Positions 1 to 8,598 of a stretch of 64,000 nucleotides of DNA are shown piece after piece. Within the stretch, counting starts at the first letter, position 1; each line of letters opens with the position of its first letter. The translations under genes were made by a program, and so were the position numbers. The notes beneath the pieces are model-generated. The model saw only the letters and a list, made by a program, of their open reading frames with translations, was not told the origin of the DNA and made no database searches. Origin of the DNA: Amycolatopsis sp. FBCC-B4732 (GTDB lineage: Bacteria > Actinomycetota > Actinomycetes > Mycobacteriales > Pseudonocardiaceae); assembly GCF_023008405.1 (NCBI RefSeq), contig NZ_CP095376.1, positions 9,900,501 through 9,964,500 of the forward strand, given 5' to 3'.

Positions 1-1364
<1,364 letters not shown>

Positions 1365-1374
1365 GTCTCGTGCT

Positions 1375-1416
1375 CACCGGAGGCCTCCCCGTCACCGCGC
1401 GGGGAGGCCTCCGGTG
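1375..1416 (+). terminator. Terminator hairpin after rho
   Basis: Perfect 17-bp inverted repeat (arms 1375-1391 and 1400-1416, 8-nt loop) starting 10 nt after the rho stop. The arm core is GGAGGCCTCCCCG. There is no long T-tract after it, as is common for actinobacterial terminators. Confidence 0.8.
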
Positions 1417-1549
1417 CGTTCGGAATACCAGGTCAGCGGGGTGCGTTCCACTGAGCGTCAGCCCGTCTGGCAGAATTACCCGCTGAAGTCCGGCACCGGT
1501 TCACCCCGCGAGAACGACTGGGGACCCGGAGCCAACGAGAGAGGACACC

Positions 1550-1780
1550 ATGAAGAGCGGCATTCACCCCGAGTACGTGGTCACGAACGTGAACTGCGAC
1601 TGCGGAAACAGCTTCACCACGCGCAGCACCAAGACCAGTGGCGACATCCACGTCGAGATCTGCTCGAACTGCCACCCGTTCTACACGGGCAAGCAGAAGA
1701 TCATGGACACCGGTGGCCGGGTCGCGCGCTTCGAGGCTCGCTACGGCAAGCGGCAGAAGAAGGGCGCCGACGCCAAGTAG
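1550..1780 (+). CDS. rpmE: 50S ribosomal protein L31, zinc-binding type
   Basis: A 76-residue L31 of the C+ (zinc-ribbon) type. It has a CDCG pair near residue 16 and CSNC near residue 37, followed by the family signature HPFYTGKQK. The basic C-terminus is [10 protein letters not shown]. The ATG at 1550 follows a GAGAGAGGA Shine-Dalgarno region about 5 nt upstream. A CAGAAT hexamer at 1471-1476 is a possible -10 box, which would leave a 5' leader of about 65 nt. It is monocistronic in appearance, with its own terminator, between rho and prfA. The zinc ligands mean it is the zinc-replete paralogue; any C- paralogue lies outside the window. Confidence 0.97.
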   Translation: MKSGIHPEYVVTNVNCDCGNSFTTRSTKTSGDIHVEICSNCHPFYTGKQKIMDTGGRVARFEARYGKRQKKGADAK

Positions 1781-1787
1781 CTTTTTT

Positions 1788-1828
1788 CACGGCGCCCACC
1801 CGGTTCTCCGGGTGGGCGCCGTGTTTTT
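1788..1828 (+). terminator. Intrinsic terminator after rpmE
   Basis: Perfect 16-bp stem (arms 1788-1803 and 1808-1823) with a 4-nt loop, followed by TTTTT. This is the only textbook U-tract terminator seen in the window and is oriented for rpmE. Confidence 0.92.
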
Positions 1829-1856
1829 GTCCGAACCGGGCCGAGAGGTGGCAGAG

Positions 1857-2927
1857 GTGGATTCGAGCTCGCTCAAGGGGCTGCTCGCCGAACACGCTGA
1901 GCTGGAGACCCAGCTGGCGGACCCGGCGGTGCACGCCGACCAGGCGCGCGCCCGCAAGCTCGGCCGCCGCTACGCCGAGCTGACGCCCGTCGTCCGCGCG
2001 GTCCACGAGCTGGACACCACCCGTGACGACCTCGCGGCCGCCCGGGAGATGGCCTCGGAGGACGCGGAGTTCGCCGCGGAGGCCGAGGAGCTGGCCGGGA
2101 AGATCCCCGAGCTGGAGTCGAAGCTCACCGAGCTGCTGCTCCCGCGCGACCCGTACGACGGCTCCGACGTCGTGATGGAGATCAAGTCCGGCGAGGGCGG
2201 CGAGGAGTCGGCCCTGTTCGCCGGCGACCTCCTGCGCATGTACCTGCGCTACGCCGAGCGCCACGGCTGGAAGGCGGAGGTCCTCGACTCGGTCGACTCC
2301 GACCTGGGCGGCTTCAAGGACGTCACGCTGTCGATCAAGACGAAGGCGGCCGCCGTCGACGGCGTCTGGTCCCGTCTCAAGTTCGAGGGCGGCGTCCACC
2401 GCGTCCAGCGCGTGCCGGCGACCGAGTCCCAGGGCCGCATCCACACGTCCGCGTCCGGGGTGCTCATCTACCCGGAACCGGAGGAGGTCGAGGTCGAGAT
2501 CGACCCGAACGACCTGCGCATCGACGTCTTCCGCTCCTCGGGCCCCGGCGGCCAGAGCGTCAACACGACCGACTCGGCGGTGCGGATCACCCACCTGCCG
2601 ACCGGCATCGTCGTCTCCTGCCAGAACGAGAAGTCCCAGATCCAGAACCGCGCCCGGGCGCTGCAGGTGCTCCAGGCGCGGCTGCAGGCGATCGCGGAGG
2701 AGGAGGCCGCCGCGAAGGCGTCCGACGCCCGCAAGTCCCAGGTCCGCACGGTCGACCGCTCGGAGCGGATCCGGACGTACAACTTCCCGGAGAACCGCAT
2801 TTCGGACCACCGGGTGAACTACAAGGCGTACAACCTGGACCAGGTCCTGGACGGCGACCTGGACGGGGTGCTGGACGCGCTGGCGACCGCGGACCGCGAA
2901 GAGCGGCTGGCCGTTTCGGCGGGCTGA
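1857..2927 (+). CDS. prfA: Peptide chain release factor 1
   Basis: Class I release factor that reads UAA/UAG and triggers peptide release. It has 356 residues. The codon-recognition tripeptide PAT lies in [14 protein letters not shown], and the catalytic GGQ is at residues 231-233 (2547-2555) in [20 protein letters not shown]. The GTG at 1857 was chosen because GAGAGG lies 8 nt upstream and it gives the usual N-terminus DSSSLKGLL; a GTG at 1848 is the alternative. The GGQ glutamine is the known substrate of PrmC, whose gene lies about 4.3 kb downstream instead of adjacent, separated by a minus-strand block. Confidence 0.97.
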   Translation: MDSSSLKGLLAEHAELETQLADPAVHADQARARKLGRRYAELTPVVRAVHELDTTRDDLAAAREMASEDAEFAAEAEELAGKIPELESKLTELLLPRDPYDGSDVVMEIKSGEGGEESALFAGDLLRMYLRYAERHGWKAEVLDSVDSDLGGFKDVTLSIKTKAAAVDGVWSRLKFEGGVHRVQRVPATESQGRIHTSASGVLIYPEPEEVEVEIDPNDLRIDVFRSSGPGGQSVNTTDSAVRITHLPTGIVVSCQNEKSQIQNRARALQVLQARLQAIAEEEAAAKASDARKSQVRTVDRSERIRTYNFPENRISDHRVNYKAYNLDQVLDGDLDGVLDALATADREERLAVSAG

Positions 2928-2964
2928 GGTCCGGCTGGCGAGGTCGGTTCGGGCTCCTGGCGGC

Positions 2965-3279
2965 TCAGGCGGGCGGGGCGCCTCGCACCAGCCAGCACAG
3001 GCAGAACGGGTGCCCGGCCGGGTCGGCGTACACCTGGAAGTCGTCCCCGCTCGTGGCCCCGCTCGCCGGTTTCAGCACCCGCGCACCCAACGCCATCACG
3101 TGCTCGTGCGCCTCGGCGAAGTCCTCGACCCACAGGTCCAGGTGCACCTGCTGCTTCGTCCCGCCGTCGGGCCACTCGGGTGCGACGTGGTCGGGCGCGA
3201 GCTGCACGCCGATCCGCGGGGCGCCGTCCACCAGCACCATGTGCCAGTCGCCGTCCTCGTCGACCTCGCCGCCGAGCAC
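2965..3279 (-). CDS. VOC-family (glyoxalase-like) protein, N-terminally truncated
   Basis: The visible part (104 residues from a GTG) matches the middle and C-terminal part of a glyoxalase-like VOC domain: DEDGDWHMVLVDG, QVHLDLWVEDF, then VYADPAGHPFCLCW. In-frame codons just upstream (3280-3303) still read like the family (DDARRWAGVLGG), but there is no start codon there, and the first beta-strand with its usual metal or substrate residue is missing. The break falls exactly where the upstream membrane-protein gene ends (stop 3299-3301). The gene therefore looks beheaded by the rearrangement that placed its neighbour. Whether any protein is made from the internal GTG is uncertain. It could be a recent pseudogene. 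Confidence 0.6.
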   Translation of the reverse strand: MLGGEVDEDGDWHMVLVDGAPRIGVQLAPDHVAPEWPDGGTKQQVHLDLWVEDFAEAHEHVMALGARVLKPASGATSGDDFQVYADPAGHPFCLCWLVRGAPPA

Positions 3280-3298
3280 GCCTGCCCAGCGGCGCGCA

Positions 3299-4756
3299 TC
3301 ATCGGACGGCGGGCTCCTCCGGCTCGCGGAACGCCTCGAACACCTCGGTGGCCGGCTCCGGCTCCTCCGCCGGCTCAGGCTCCGGGCCCGCCGGGCGGGG
3401 GAAGAAGCTCAGCACCCCGAACACGAACGCCAGCACCGTCGGGAACAGCGTCAGCAGCTGGTGCTTCACGCCCTCGACGCCCTCGCCGAGCGCCGACAGG
3501 CCGAACTGGCCCACCGCGAACAGCAGCAGGAAGAACACCACGATCCCGTACTCGCGGCGGGACCGGCGGAACGCCCGGACGCCGGCCCAGCCGATCAGCA
3601 GCCAGAACGGGACCAGCACGAACAGCCCCAGCGGCGCCGCCAGCGCGGACAGGCCGGAGAACACCGGGACGCGGAACTCCTGCGCCATCGGCGGCTGCCC
3701 GGACGTGTCGGCGAAGCTGCCCAGCCGCTCCGGGCGCGCGGTGAGCGTGTCGACCGCGCCCTGCTGGAGGATCTGCAGCGTGCGCTGCGGGTGCGAGGCG
3801 TAGTAACTCACCACGTTGCGGCGGCTGATCTTGTCGCGGAAGCCGTTGTAGTCCGCGTCCTTCCACGGGCTCGCTTCCCACCAGCCGGTGCCGATGAACT
3901 TCTTCGCGCTCGGCGGCAGGCCCAGCGCGGCCAGGTCGGCGTCCGTGTCGTGCTTGCCGTCCACGATGCTGTCGAACACCACGTGGTACATGTTCGCTTC
4001 GCGGTACTCGGCGTTGGCCGGGTCGCCGTGGGACTGCACCGCCGCCGTCCCCGCGCCCACGACGACCAGCACGCCCAGCGGCAGCAGCCAGCGCGCCCAC
4101 CCCCGCTTGCCCAGCGGCTTGACCAGCACCAGCGCCAGCACGAACAGCGGGATCAGCAGCAGCGTCTGCGACTTCGCGTTGATGCCGATCAGCGCACCGG
4201 ACACGGTCAGCGCCGCGCCCCAGTACCGCCACGCGCCGGTGCGGTGCATCAGCAGCAGGCCGCCGGCCATCAGGAGCATCCCCAGGAACCCGGCGCCCTC
4301 GCTGAGCACTGAGGCGAAGTAGCCGAAGAACGCCGAGTCGGCCATCACGAGCAGCAGCAGGAGCGTCGCGATGACGCGGTTGCGGGTGCTCAGGTCGAGC
4401 GCCAGGACGGTCGCCGCGATGCCCACCGCGACCAGCACGGCCGTGATCGCGCCGAGCACCAGCAGGTTGAGCTCCGCGGACGAGCCGAGCACCTTCCCCA
4501 GCTTGCTCGCAAACCAGTCGAGCCACGCCTGGCTCGAGATGTAGTCGCTCTTGCAGCCCTGGCCCGGCCCGTAGCTGAAGTGCACGTAGAACTCGGGCTT
4601 GATCTCGGTGTGCCGGCCGCCGAGGTCGCACAGCAGGCGCCAGCCGTCGCCGTTGTCGGCCATCCCGACCGGTCGCGGCACGAGGAACCGGATCAGCAGG
4701 ACGCCCAGGGAAAGGACGAAGACGCCCAGGCCGAAGCGCAGTTCACGGGATCGCAC
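3299..4756 (-). CDS. Polytopic membrane protein, WsfD/GtrC-like glycan transferase candidate
   Basis: A 485-residue protein with about ten predicted hydrophobic segments and an N-terminal extracytoplasmic loop (FYVHFSYGPGQGCKSDY) after the first helix. The overall layout resembles WsfD-type and GT-C-like membrane glycosyltransferases that take sugar from polyprenyl-phosphate carriers. It starts with GTG 18 nt after the GtrA stop and is the last intact gene of the LLM-GT2-gtrA run. GtrA/GtrB systems normally carry a third, serotype-specific multispan transferase, and this gene fills that slot. No catalytic residue can be assigned from sequence alone, so the transferase role is inferred from fold and context. 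The C-terminal tail is acidic and Pro/Glu-rich. Confidence 0.6.
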   Translation of the reverse strand: MRSRELRFGLGVFVLSLGVLLIRFLVPRPVGMADNGDGWRLLCDLGGRHTEIKPEFYVHFSYGPGQGCKSDYISSQAWLDWFASKLGKVLGSSAELNLLVLGAITAVLVAVGIAATVLALDLSTRNRVIATLLLLLVMADSAFFGYFASVLSEGAGFLGMLLMAGGLLLMHRTGAWRYWGAALTVSGALIGINAKSQTLLLIPLFVLALVLVKPLGKRGWARWLLPLGVLVVVGAGTAAVQSHGDPANAEYREANMYHVVFDSIVDGKHDTDADLAALGLPPSAKKFIGTGWWEASPWKDADYNGFRDKISRRNVVSYYASHPQRTLQILQQGAVDTLTARPERLGSFADTSGQPPMAQEFRVPVFSGLSALAAPLGLFVLVPFWLLIGWAGVRAFRRSRREYGIVVFFLLLFAVGQFGLSALGEGVEGVKHQLLTLFPTVLAFVFGVLSFFPRPAGPEPEPAEEPEPATEVFEAFREPEEPAVR

Positions 4757-4774
4757 CCGGACCAGCGTACGAGA

Positions 4775-5206
4775 TCACGCAGAGTCGGCGGGCGCTGCAC
4801 CGGGAACGGGCGAAACCGGCCGGTGCCGGAACACCACGTAGTGGTAGAGGAGGTAGTTCCAGAACAGGCCGACGACGATCGCCGCGCCCTTCGGCACCAG
4901 CACGTTGACGCCCGGGAACAGCCTGCCGACCAGCCAGATGACGCCGAACTGGACCACCCAGAGCCCGAACGCGGTGACGCCGAAGAACAGCAGCGCCTGG
5001 CGGCGGACGTCGCCGTCCTTCGCCCGGAAGGTGAAGTTCCGGTTGAGCGTGAACGACAGCAGCATGCCGGCCGTCGTCGAGAGGAAGTTCGCGACGAACA
5101 CCGGCACACCGAGGGTGACCAGCAGCGCGTAGCCCAGGACGTCGACCAGCGTGTTGCCGATCCCGACGATGCCGAAGCGCAGCTGCGTGTACGTGACGAT
5201 CCTCAT
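4775..5206 (-). CDS. GtrA-family membrane protein (putative polyprenyl-P-sugar flippase)
   Basis: A 143-residue protein with four transmembrane helices and the GtrA signature: QLRFGIVGIGNTLVDVLGY at the N-terminus, then NFLSTTAGMLLSFTLNRNFTF and WNYLLYHYVVFR near the end. GtrA proteins are thought to flip undecaprenyl-phosphate-linked sugar across the membrane. The ATG at 5206 overlaps the TGA of the upstream GT2 gene (ATGA), so the two are translationally coupled. With the GT2 gene and the downstream multispan protein it forms a complete cell-surface glycosylation cassette. Confidence 0.88.
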   Translation of the reverse strand: MRIVTYTQLRFGIVGIGNTLVDVLGYALLVTLGVPVFVANFLSTTAGMLLSFTLNRNFTFRAKDGDVRRQALLFFGVTAFGLWVVQFGVIWLVGRLFPGVNVLVPKGAAIVVGLFWNYLLYHYVVFRHRPVSPVPGAAPADSA

Positions 5207-6204
5207 CGGGCGGCGCTCCGGCTCTTCTCATCCGCTTCCGCGGGCTCGGGGAGCCCGGTGCGCACCGACGCGACCGTGTACAGCGGCCGGTTCTGGACCT
5301 GCGAATACGTGCGGCCGATGTAGCTGCCGAGCACGCCGAGCATGATGATCTGGATGCCGCCGAGGAAGAACATCGCGATGGTGATGAACGCCCAGCCCGG
5401 CACCGCGGTCTCCGGCGCGAACAGCTTCACGCCGACGACGTAGAGCACGCCGAGGAAGCTCAGCAGCGAGATCAGGTACCCCATCCGCGTGATCATCCGC
5501 AGCGGCGTCGTGGAGAACCCGAGGATGCCGTCGGCGGCGAAGCGCAGCATCTTCGTCAGTGGGTAGCCGGTGACGCCGGCGTGGCGCTTGTCGCGGTCGA
5601 ACAGCACCGCGGTCTGCCGGAACCCGACGTAGCTGACGAGGCCGCGCAGGAACCGGTCGCGTTCGCGGTACTTGCGCAGCTCGTCGACCACCTTGCGGTC
5701 GATCAGCCGGAAGTCCCCGGTGTTCTTCGGGATGTCGACCGCGGCCATCTTGCCGAGGAACCAGTAGAACGCGCTCGCGGTGTACCGCTTGAACGGCGGG
5801 TCCCGCCGCGACCGGCGCTGCGCGTAGACGACGTGGTAGCCCTCTTCCCACTTCTCCAGCAGCTCGAGCGCCACCCGCGGTGGGTCCTGCAGGTCGCTGT
5901 CCATGATCACCACGGCGTCCGCGTCGACCAGGTCGAGCCCGGCGGTCACGGCCATCTGGTGCCCGAAGTTGCGGGAGAGCTCGACGACGGTGACGCGGGC
6001 GTCGCGGGCGGACAGCTCGGCCAGCCGCTCCAGCGAGCCGTCGCGGCTGCCGTCGTCGACGTAGAGGAAGCTGAAGTCGTACCGCCCGGCCAGCGGCGCG
6101 GTGACCTCGTCGACCGTGCTGTGCAGCAGGTCGATGTTCGCTTCCTCGTTGTAGATCGGGAAGATGAACGCGACCCGGCGGCGCGTGGTCGGCTCGGTCG
6201 GCAC
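5203..6204 (-). CDS. Family 2 glycosyltransferase, GtrB/dolichol-P-sugar synthase type
   Basis: A 333-residue enzyme that would transfer sugar from a nucleotide donor to polyprenyl phosphate on the cytoplasmic face. The GT-A domain shows FIFPIYNEE, the nucleotide-binding YVDDGSRDGS and the DxD-like MDSDLQDPP. Two C-terminal membrane helices (LISLLSFLGVLYVVG and FITIAMFFLGGIQIIMLG) are typical of GtrB. The GTG at 6204 was chosen because GGGAG lies 5 nt upstream and the protein then begins directly before the GT domain. It is translationally coupled to gtrA downstream. The sugar specificity cannot be read from the sequence. Confidence 0.88.
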   Translation of the reverse strand: MPTEPTTRRRVAFIFPIYNEEANIDLLHSTVDEVTAPLAGRYDFSFLYVDDGSRDGSLERLAELSARDARVTVVELSRNFGHQMAVTAGLDLVDADAVVIMDSDLQDPPRVALELLEKWEEGYHVVYAQRRSRRDPPFKRYTASAFYWFLGKMAAVDIPKNTGDFRLIDRKVVDELRKYRERDRFLRGLVSYVGFRQTAVLFDRDKRHAGVTGYPLTKMLRFAADGILGFSTTPLRMITRMGYLISLLSFLGVLYVVGVKLFAPETAVPGWAFITIAMFFLGGIQIIMLGVLGSYIGRTYSQVQNRPLYTVASVRTGLPEPAEADEKSRSAAR

Positions 6205-6236
6205 TGGCGCTCCCGTGGGTCGGCGTCTCGGGCATC

Positions 6237-7040
6237 CTAGGGTCCGGCGACGGCCTCGGTGAACGTGGTCATCCGCTGCTCGAAGGTCTCCGCCGGGCCG
6301 AAGTGGACGGCCACCGCGTCCGCCCCCGCCAGGATATACGCGCGGAACCGCGCGGTCGCGGAGTCGAGATCGGTCCCGTCCCAATCCATTCTGGCGGTGA
6401 CCCGTGGTGCGCGGCCGTTTGTCATGGCCGTGAGCTTTGCGGCGCGCTCGCCGACCTCGGCGGGGGAGAGCCCGGCGCTGAACCAGCCCGCCCCGACCCG
6501 CACGGCCCGGCGCAGCGCGGCCGCGGAGTTGCCGCCGACGGTGAGGGGCACCGGCCGCGCCGGCCGCGGCTCGAAGTACCCGCCGCCGGGGCCGCGGCCG
6601 GTGCGGAACAGCTCGGCGAGCAGGTCCAGCGACGCGTCGGTCTGCTTCCCTCGGCTCCCGAAGTCCACGCCGACCTCGGTGAACTCCGGTTCGTTCCAGC
6701 CGGCGCCGACCCCGAGGTCGAACCGGTGCCCGGACAGCCTCGCCAGCGTCGCGGCCTGCTTGGCCAGCGCGAACGGCTCCCGCAGCGGCAGGATCAGCAC
6801 CGCCGTCCCGAGCCGGATCCGGCTGGTCACGGCGGCGAGGTGGGCGAGGGTGACGAGCGGCTCGTGGACCCCGCCGAACACCTCGCCGAAGGGGCCGGGC
6901 GGGATCAGGTGGTCGGGCAGCCACGCGGCGCGGTACCCGAGCTCCTCGGCGCGGCGGGCGAGCTCGGCGATCCGGGCGGGCTCGACGTCCGGCTGCTCGT
7001 TCGGCAGGACGACTTCGAGGTCCGGGAAGTGTTCGGTCAT
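6237..7040 (-). CDS. LLM-class F420-dependent oxidoreductase
   Basis: A 267-residue luciferase-like monooxygenase fold protein. It shows LEVVLPNE in the first strand, GYRAAWLPDH, the conserved RIRLGTAVLILPLREPFALAK and FDLGVGAGWNEPEF. Such actinobacterial proteins usually use coenzyme F420 to reduce or oxidise small molecules; the substrate is unknown. The ATG at 7040 is preferred over one at 7058. A TAACGT -10 box ends 7 nt before it, no Shine-Dalgarno is present, and the domain begins there. It is the first gene of the minus-strand run leading into the glycosylation cassette, 32 nt before the GT2 start. A second, distinct LLM gene lies at 50226-51065. Confidence 0.85.
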   Translation of the reverse strand: MTEHFPDLEVVLPNEQPDVEPARIAELARRAEELGYRAAWLPDHLIPPGPFGEVFGGVHEPLVTLAHLAAVTSRIRLGTAVLILPLREPFALAKQAATLARLSGHRFDLGVGAGWNEPEFTEVGVDFGSRGKQTDASLDLLAELFRTGRGPGGGYFEPRPARPVPLTVGGNSAAALRRAVRVGAGWFSAGLSPAEVGERAAKLTAMTNGRAPRVTARMDWDGTDLDSATARFRAYILAGADAVAVHFGPAETFEQRMTTFTEAVAGP

Positions 7041-7047
7041 GACCGCG

Positions 7048-7053
7048 ACGTTA
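7048..7053 (-). promoter_or_regulatory. -10 box TAACGT for a leaderless start
   Basis: TAACGT on the minus strand ends 7 nt before the ATG at 7040. With no Shine-Dalgarno present, transcription would begin at or next to the start codon. Confidence 0.55.
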
Positions 7054-7100
7054 GGCATTCACGCCGGTGTGGAGGTCGGCCGTTCAGGGGGTGGGAGCCG

Positions 7101-7139
7101 CGGATCGGCGAGCTCGCGGAACGCACCGGCGTCTCCGAC
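7101..7139 (+). pseudogene. Possible relic of a MerR-family regulator N-terminus
   Basis: Codons 7101-7139 read RIGELAERTGVSD, which is the canonical first 13 residues of MerR-family DNA-binding domains. There is no start codon in front, and the similarity ends abruptly after the helix-turn-helix beginning. The frame continues to a stop at 7224-7226 without MerR features. It lies in the 204-bp gap between the LLM gene and prmC. A short match like this can arise by chance, so confidence is low. Confidence 0.35.
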
Positions 7140-7244
7140 GAAGGCCGAGGGCGCCTCGATACGCTGGACGGCGTAGGACCGGCGCGTGTCCTCACGGGGG
7201 AGTTCCGCCTGGTGTGCCAGGCTTGACGAGGTGAAGGACGACGA

Positions 7245-8111
7245 GTGAATCGGCAGCCGCTGCGCCTGGCCATCATCGAGGCCACCCGGATCCTCGAGCG
7301 CGCGGGCGTCGCCTCGCCGCGGTTCGACGCCGAGGTGATCGCCGCGCACGTGCTCGGGGTCGAACGCGGGCGCCTGCCGATGGTGCCGCTGGTCGACCCG
7401 CCGGTCATCGAGGCCATCGGCCAGCTCGTCCAGCAGCGCGCGAAGCGGATCCCGCTGCAGTACCTGACCGGCTGGGCCGCGCTCGGCGAGATCACCGTCG
7501 CGGTCGGCGCCGGCGTGTTCGTGCCGCGGCCGGAGACCGAGCTGCTGCTCGAATGGGGCGTCAAGTTCCTGCAGGGCCGCGAATTCCCGGTGGTGGTCGA
7601 CCTGTGCACCGGGTCCGCGGCGCTGGCCTTGGCGGTCGCGCACGCGCGGCCGGACGCGGTGGTCTACGCGGTGGACGTCGACCCGCAGGCGCTGGCCTGG
7701 GCCCGGCACAACGCGGACGTCCACGCCGACGCGGGCAACACCCCGATCCGGCTGTACTCCGGCGACATCAGCGACCCGACGATGTTCGCCGAGCTCGACG
7801 GGCTGGTCGACCTGGTGCTGTGCAACCCGCCGTACGTCCCGGAGGGCACCCCGGTGCCCCCGGAGGTGGCCGAGCACGACCCGCCGCGCGCGGTGTTCGC
7901 CGAGGAGAGCGGCCTGGCGGTGATCCGCCACGCGATCGCGGCGGGCGCCCGCCTGCTCCGGCCGGGTGGCGGCCTGGCCATCGAGCACGACGACACGCAC
8001 GGCTCGGCGGTGCCGGCGCTGGTGCGCGCGCGGCGGGTGCTGACGGGCGTCGAAGGCCACGCGGACCTGACCGGCCGGGCCCGGTTCGTCACCGCGCGCC
8101 GCCTGGGCTGA
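7245..8111 (+). CDS. prmC: Peptide chain release factor N5-glutamine methyltransferase
   Basis: SAM-dependent methyltransferase that methylates the GGQ glutamine of release factors. It has 288 residues. The N-terminal helical domain (residues 1-75) is followed by PLQYLTGWAALG, VPRPETELLLEW, the SAM motif VVDLCTGSAALALAVA, AVDVDPQAL and the catalytic NPPYVPEG. The GTG at 7245 has AAGGA 6 nt upstream. In most actinomycetes prmC follows prfA directly; here 4.3 kb of unrelated minus-strand genes separates them. A small unknown gene follows 3 nt after the stop and is probably co-transcribed. Confidence 0.96.
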   Translation: MNRQPLRLAIIEATRILERAGVASPRFDAEVIAAHVLGVERGRLPMVPLVDPPVIEAIGQLVQQRAKRIPLQYLTGWAALGEITVAVGAGVFVPRPETELLLEWGVKFLQGREFPVVVDLCTGSAALALAVAHARPDAVVYAVDVDPQALAWARHNADVHADAGNTPIRLYSGDISDPTMFAELDGLVDLVLCNPPYVPEGTPVPPEVAEHDPPRAVFAEESGLAVIRHAIAAGARLLRPGGGLAIEHDDTHGSAVPALVRARRVLTGVEGHADLTGRARFVTARRLG

Positions 8112-8114
8112 GCC

Positions 8115-8456
8115 GTGTCGGGGGACTTCGTCGTGAACCCGCCGGGGAAGGTCCCGCTCGACCTGGCGTGGATGCCGAGCGGCGCGCACGTGCAGTGGGT
8201 GGTCGAAGTGGCCGCCGACCGGGTCGAGGATCCGGGGCTGGCCGCGCGGCTGCGGGAATTCGTGGCGGGGGACTACGCGTTCATCGCGCTCGACATGTTC
8301 TCCGCGGCGCAGGCGGCCGAGATCATGCGGGTGATCCGCGAGTCGCTGATGACCGCCGCCGAAGCGCGGTTCCCCGGCAACGAGCTGGTGCTGAGCCGCA
8401 CCGCCGAGCTGGTCGCGATGGTGGAACGGGCGGAAGCCGCGCCGGACGTGAGCTGA
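8115..8456 (+). CDS. Hypothetical protein downstream of prmC
   Basis: A 113-residue protein not recognised. It starts with GTG three nucleotides after the prmC stop, which suggests translational reinitiation. It is predicted to be soluble, mixed alpha/beta and acidic. An N-terminal segment with GKVPLDLAWMPSGAHVQWVVEV is followed by a helical region (LAARLREFVAGDYAFIALDMFSAAQ shows helix-like periodicity). There are no Cys pairs, signal peptide or membrane helices. Codon usage matches the neighbours, so it is probably a real gene. The next 140 bp holds only inverted-repeat elements. Confidence 0.7.
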   Translation: MSGDFVVNPPGKVPLDLAWMPSGAHVQWVVEVAADRVEDPGLAARLREFVAGDYAFIALDMFSAAQAAEIMRVIRESLMTAAEARFPGNELVLSRTAELVAMVERAEAAPDVS

Positions 8457-8464
8457 GCCGCTCG

Positions 8465-8511
8465 CGGGGGCGCCCCCGTTTTCCACGCTACCGGCAGGCA
8501 CCGACAGTTCC
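8465..8511 (-). repeat. 47-bp repeat, copy 1, with damage-type promoter motif
   Basis: Read on the minus strand this is 44/47 identical to the plus-strand sequence 11027-11073. It contains CTGTCGGTG (8507-8499), an 8-nt spacer and TAGCGT (8490-8485), then the palindrome CGGGGGCGCCCCCG (8465-8478). CTGTCGGTG-N8-TAGCGT closely fits the mycobacterial RecA-independent (PafBC) promoter consensus TTGTCRGTG-N8-TANNNT. No gene in this orientation follows, so it may be part of a dispersed repeat. Confidence 0.7.
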
Positions 8512-8533
8512 GGGCCGAAGCCAGTCCGGGGAT

Positions 8534-8586
8534 GCCGCGAATGGCTCATTCGGGACCGCAGTGGTCCCGAATGAGCCATTCGCGGC
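8534..8586. terminator. 24-bp perfect inverted repeat between convergent genes
   Basis: Arms 8534-8557 and 8563-8586 are exact reverse complements with a 5-nt loop (GCAGT). It sits between the plus-strand prmC/8115 pair and the minus-strand protease gene, so it could terminate both. The arm contains the word ATGGCTCATTC, unlike ordinary GC-only actinobacterial terminators. Confidence 0.7.
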
Positions 8587-8598
8587 GGTCGGGCGGGG

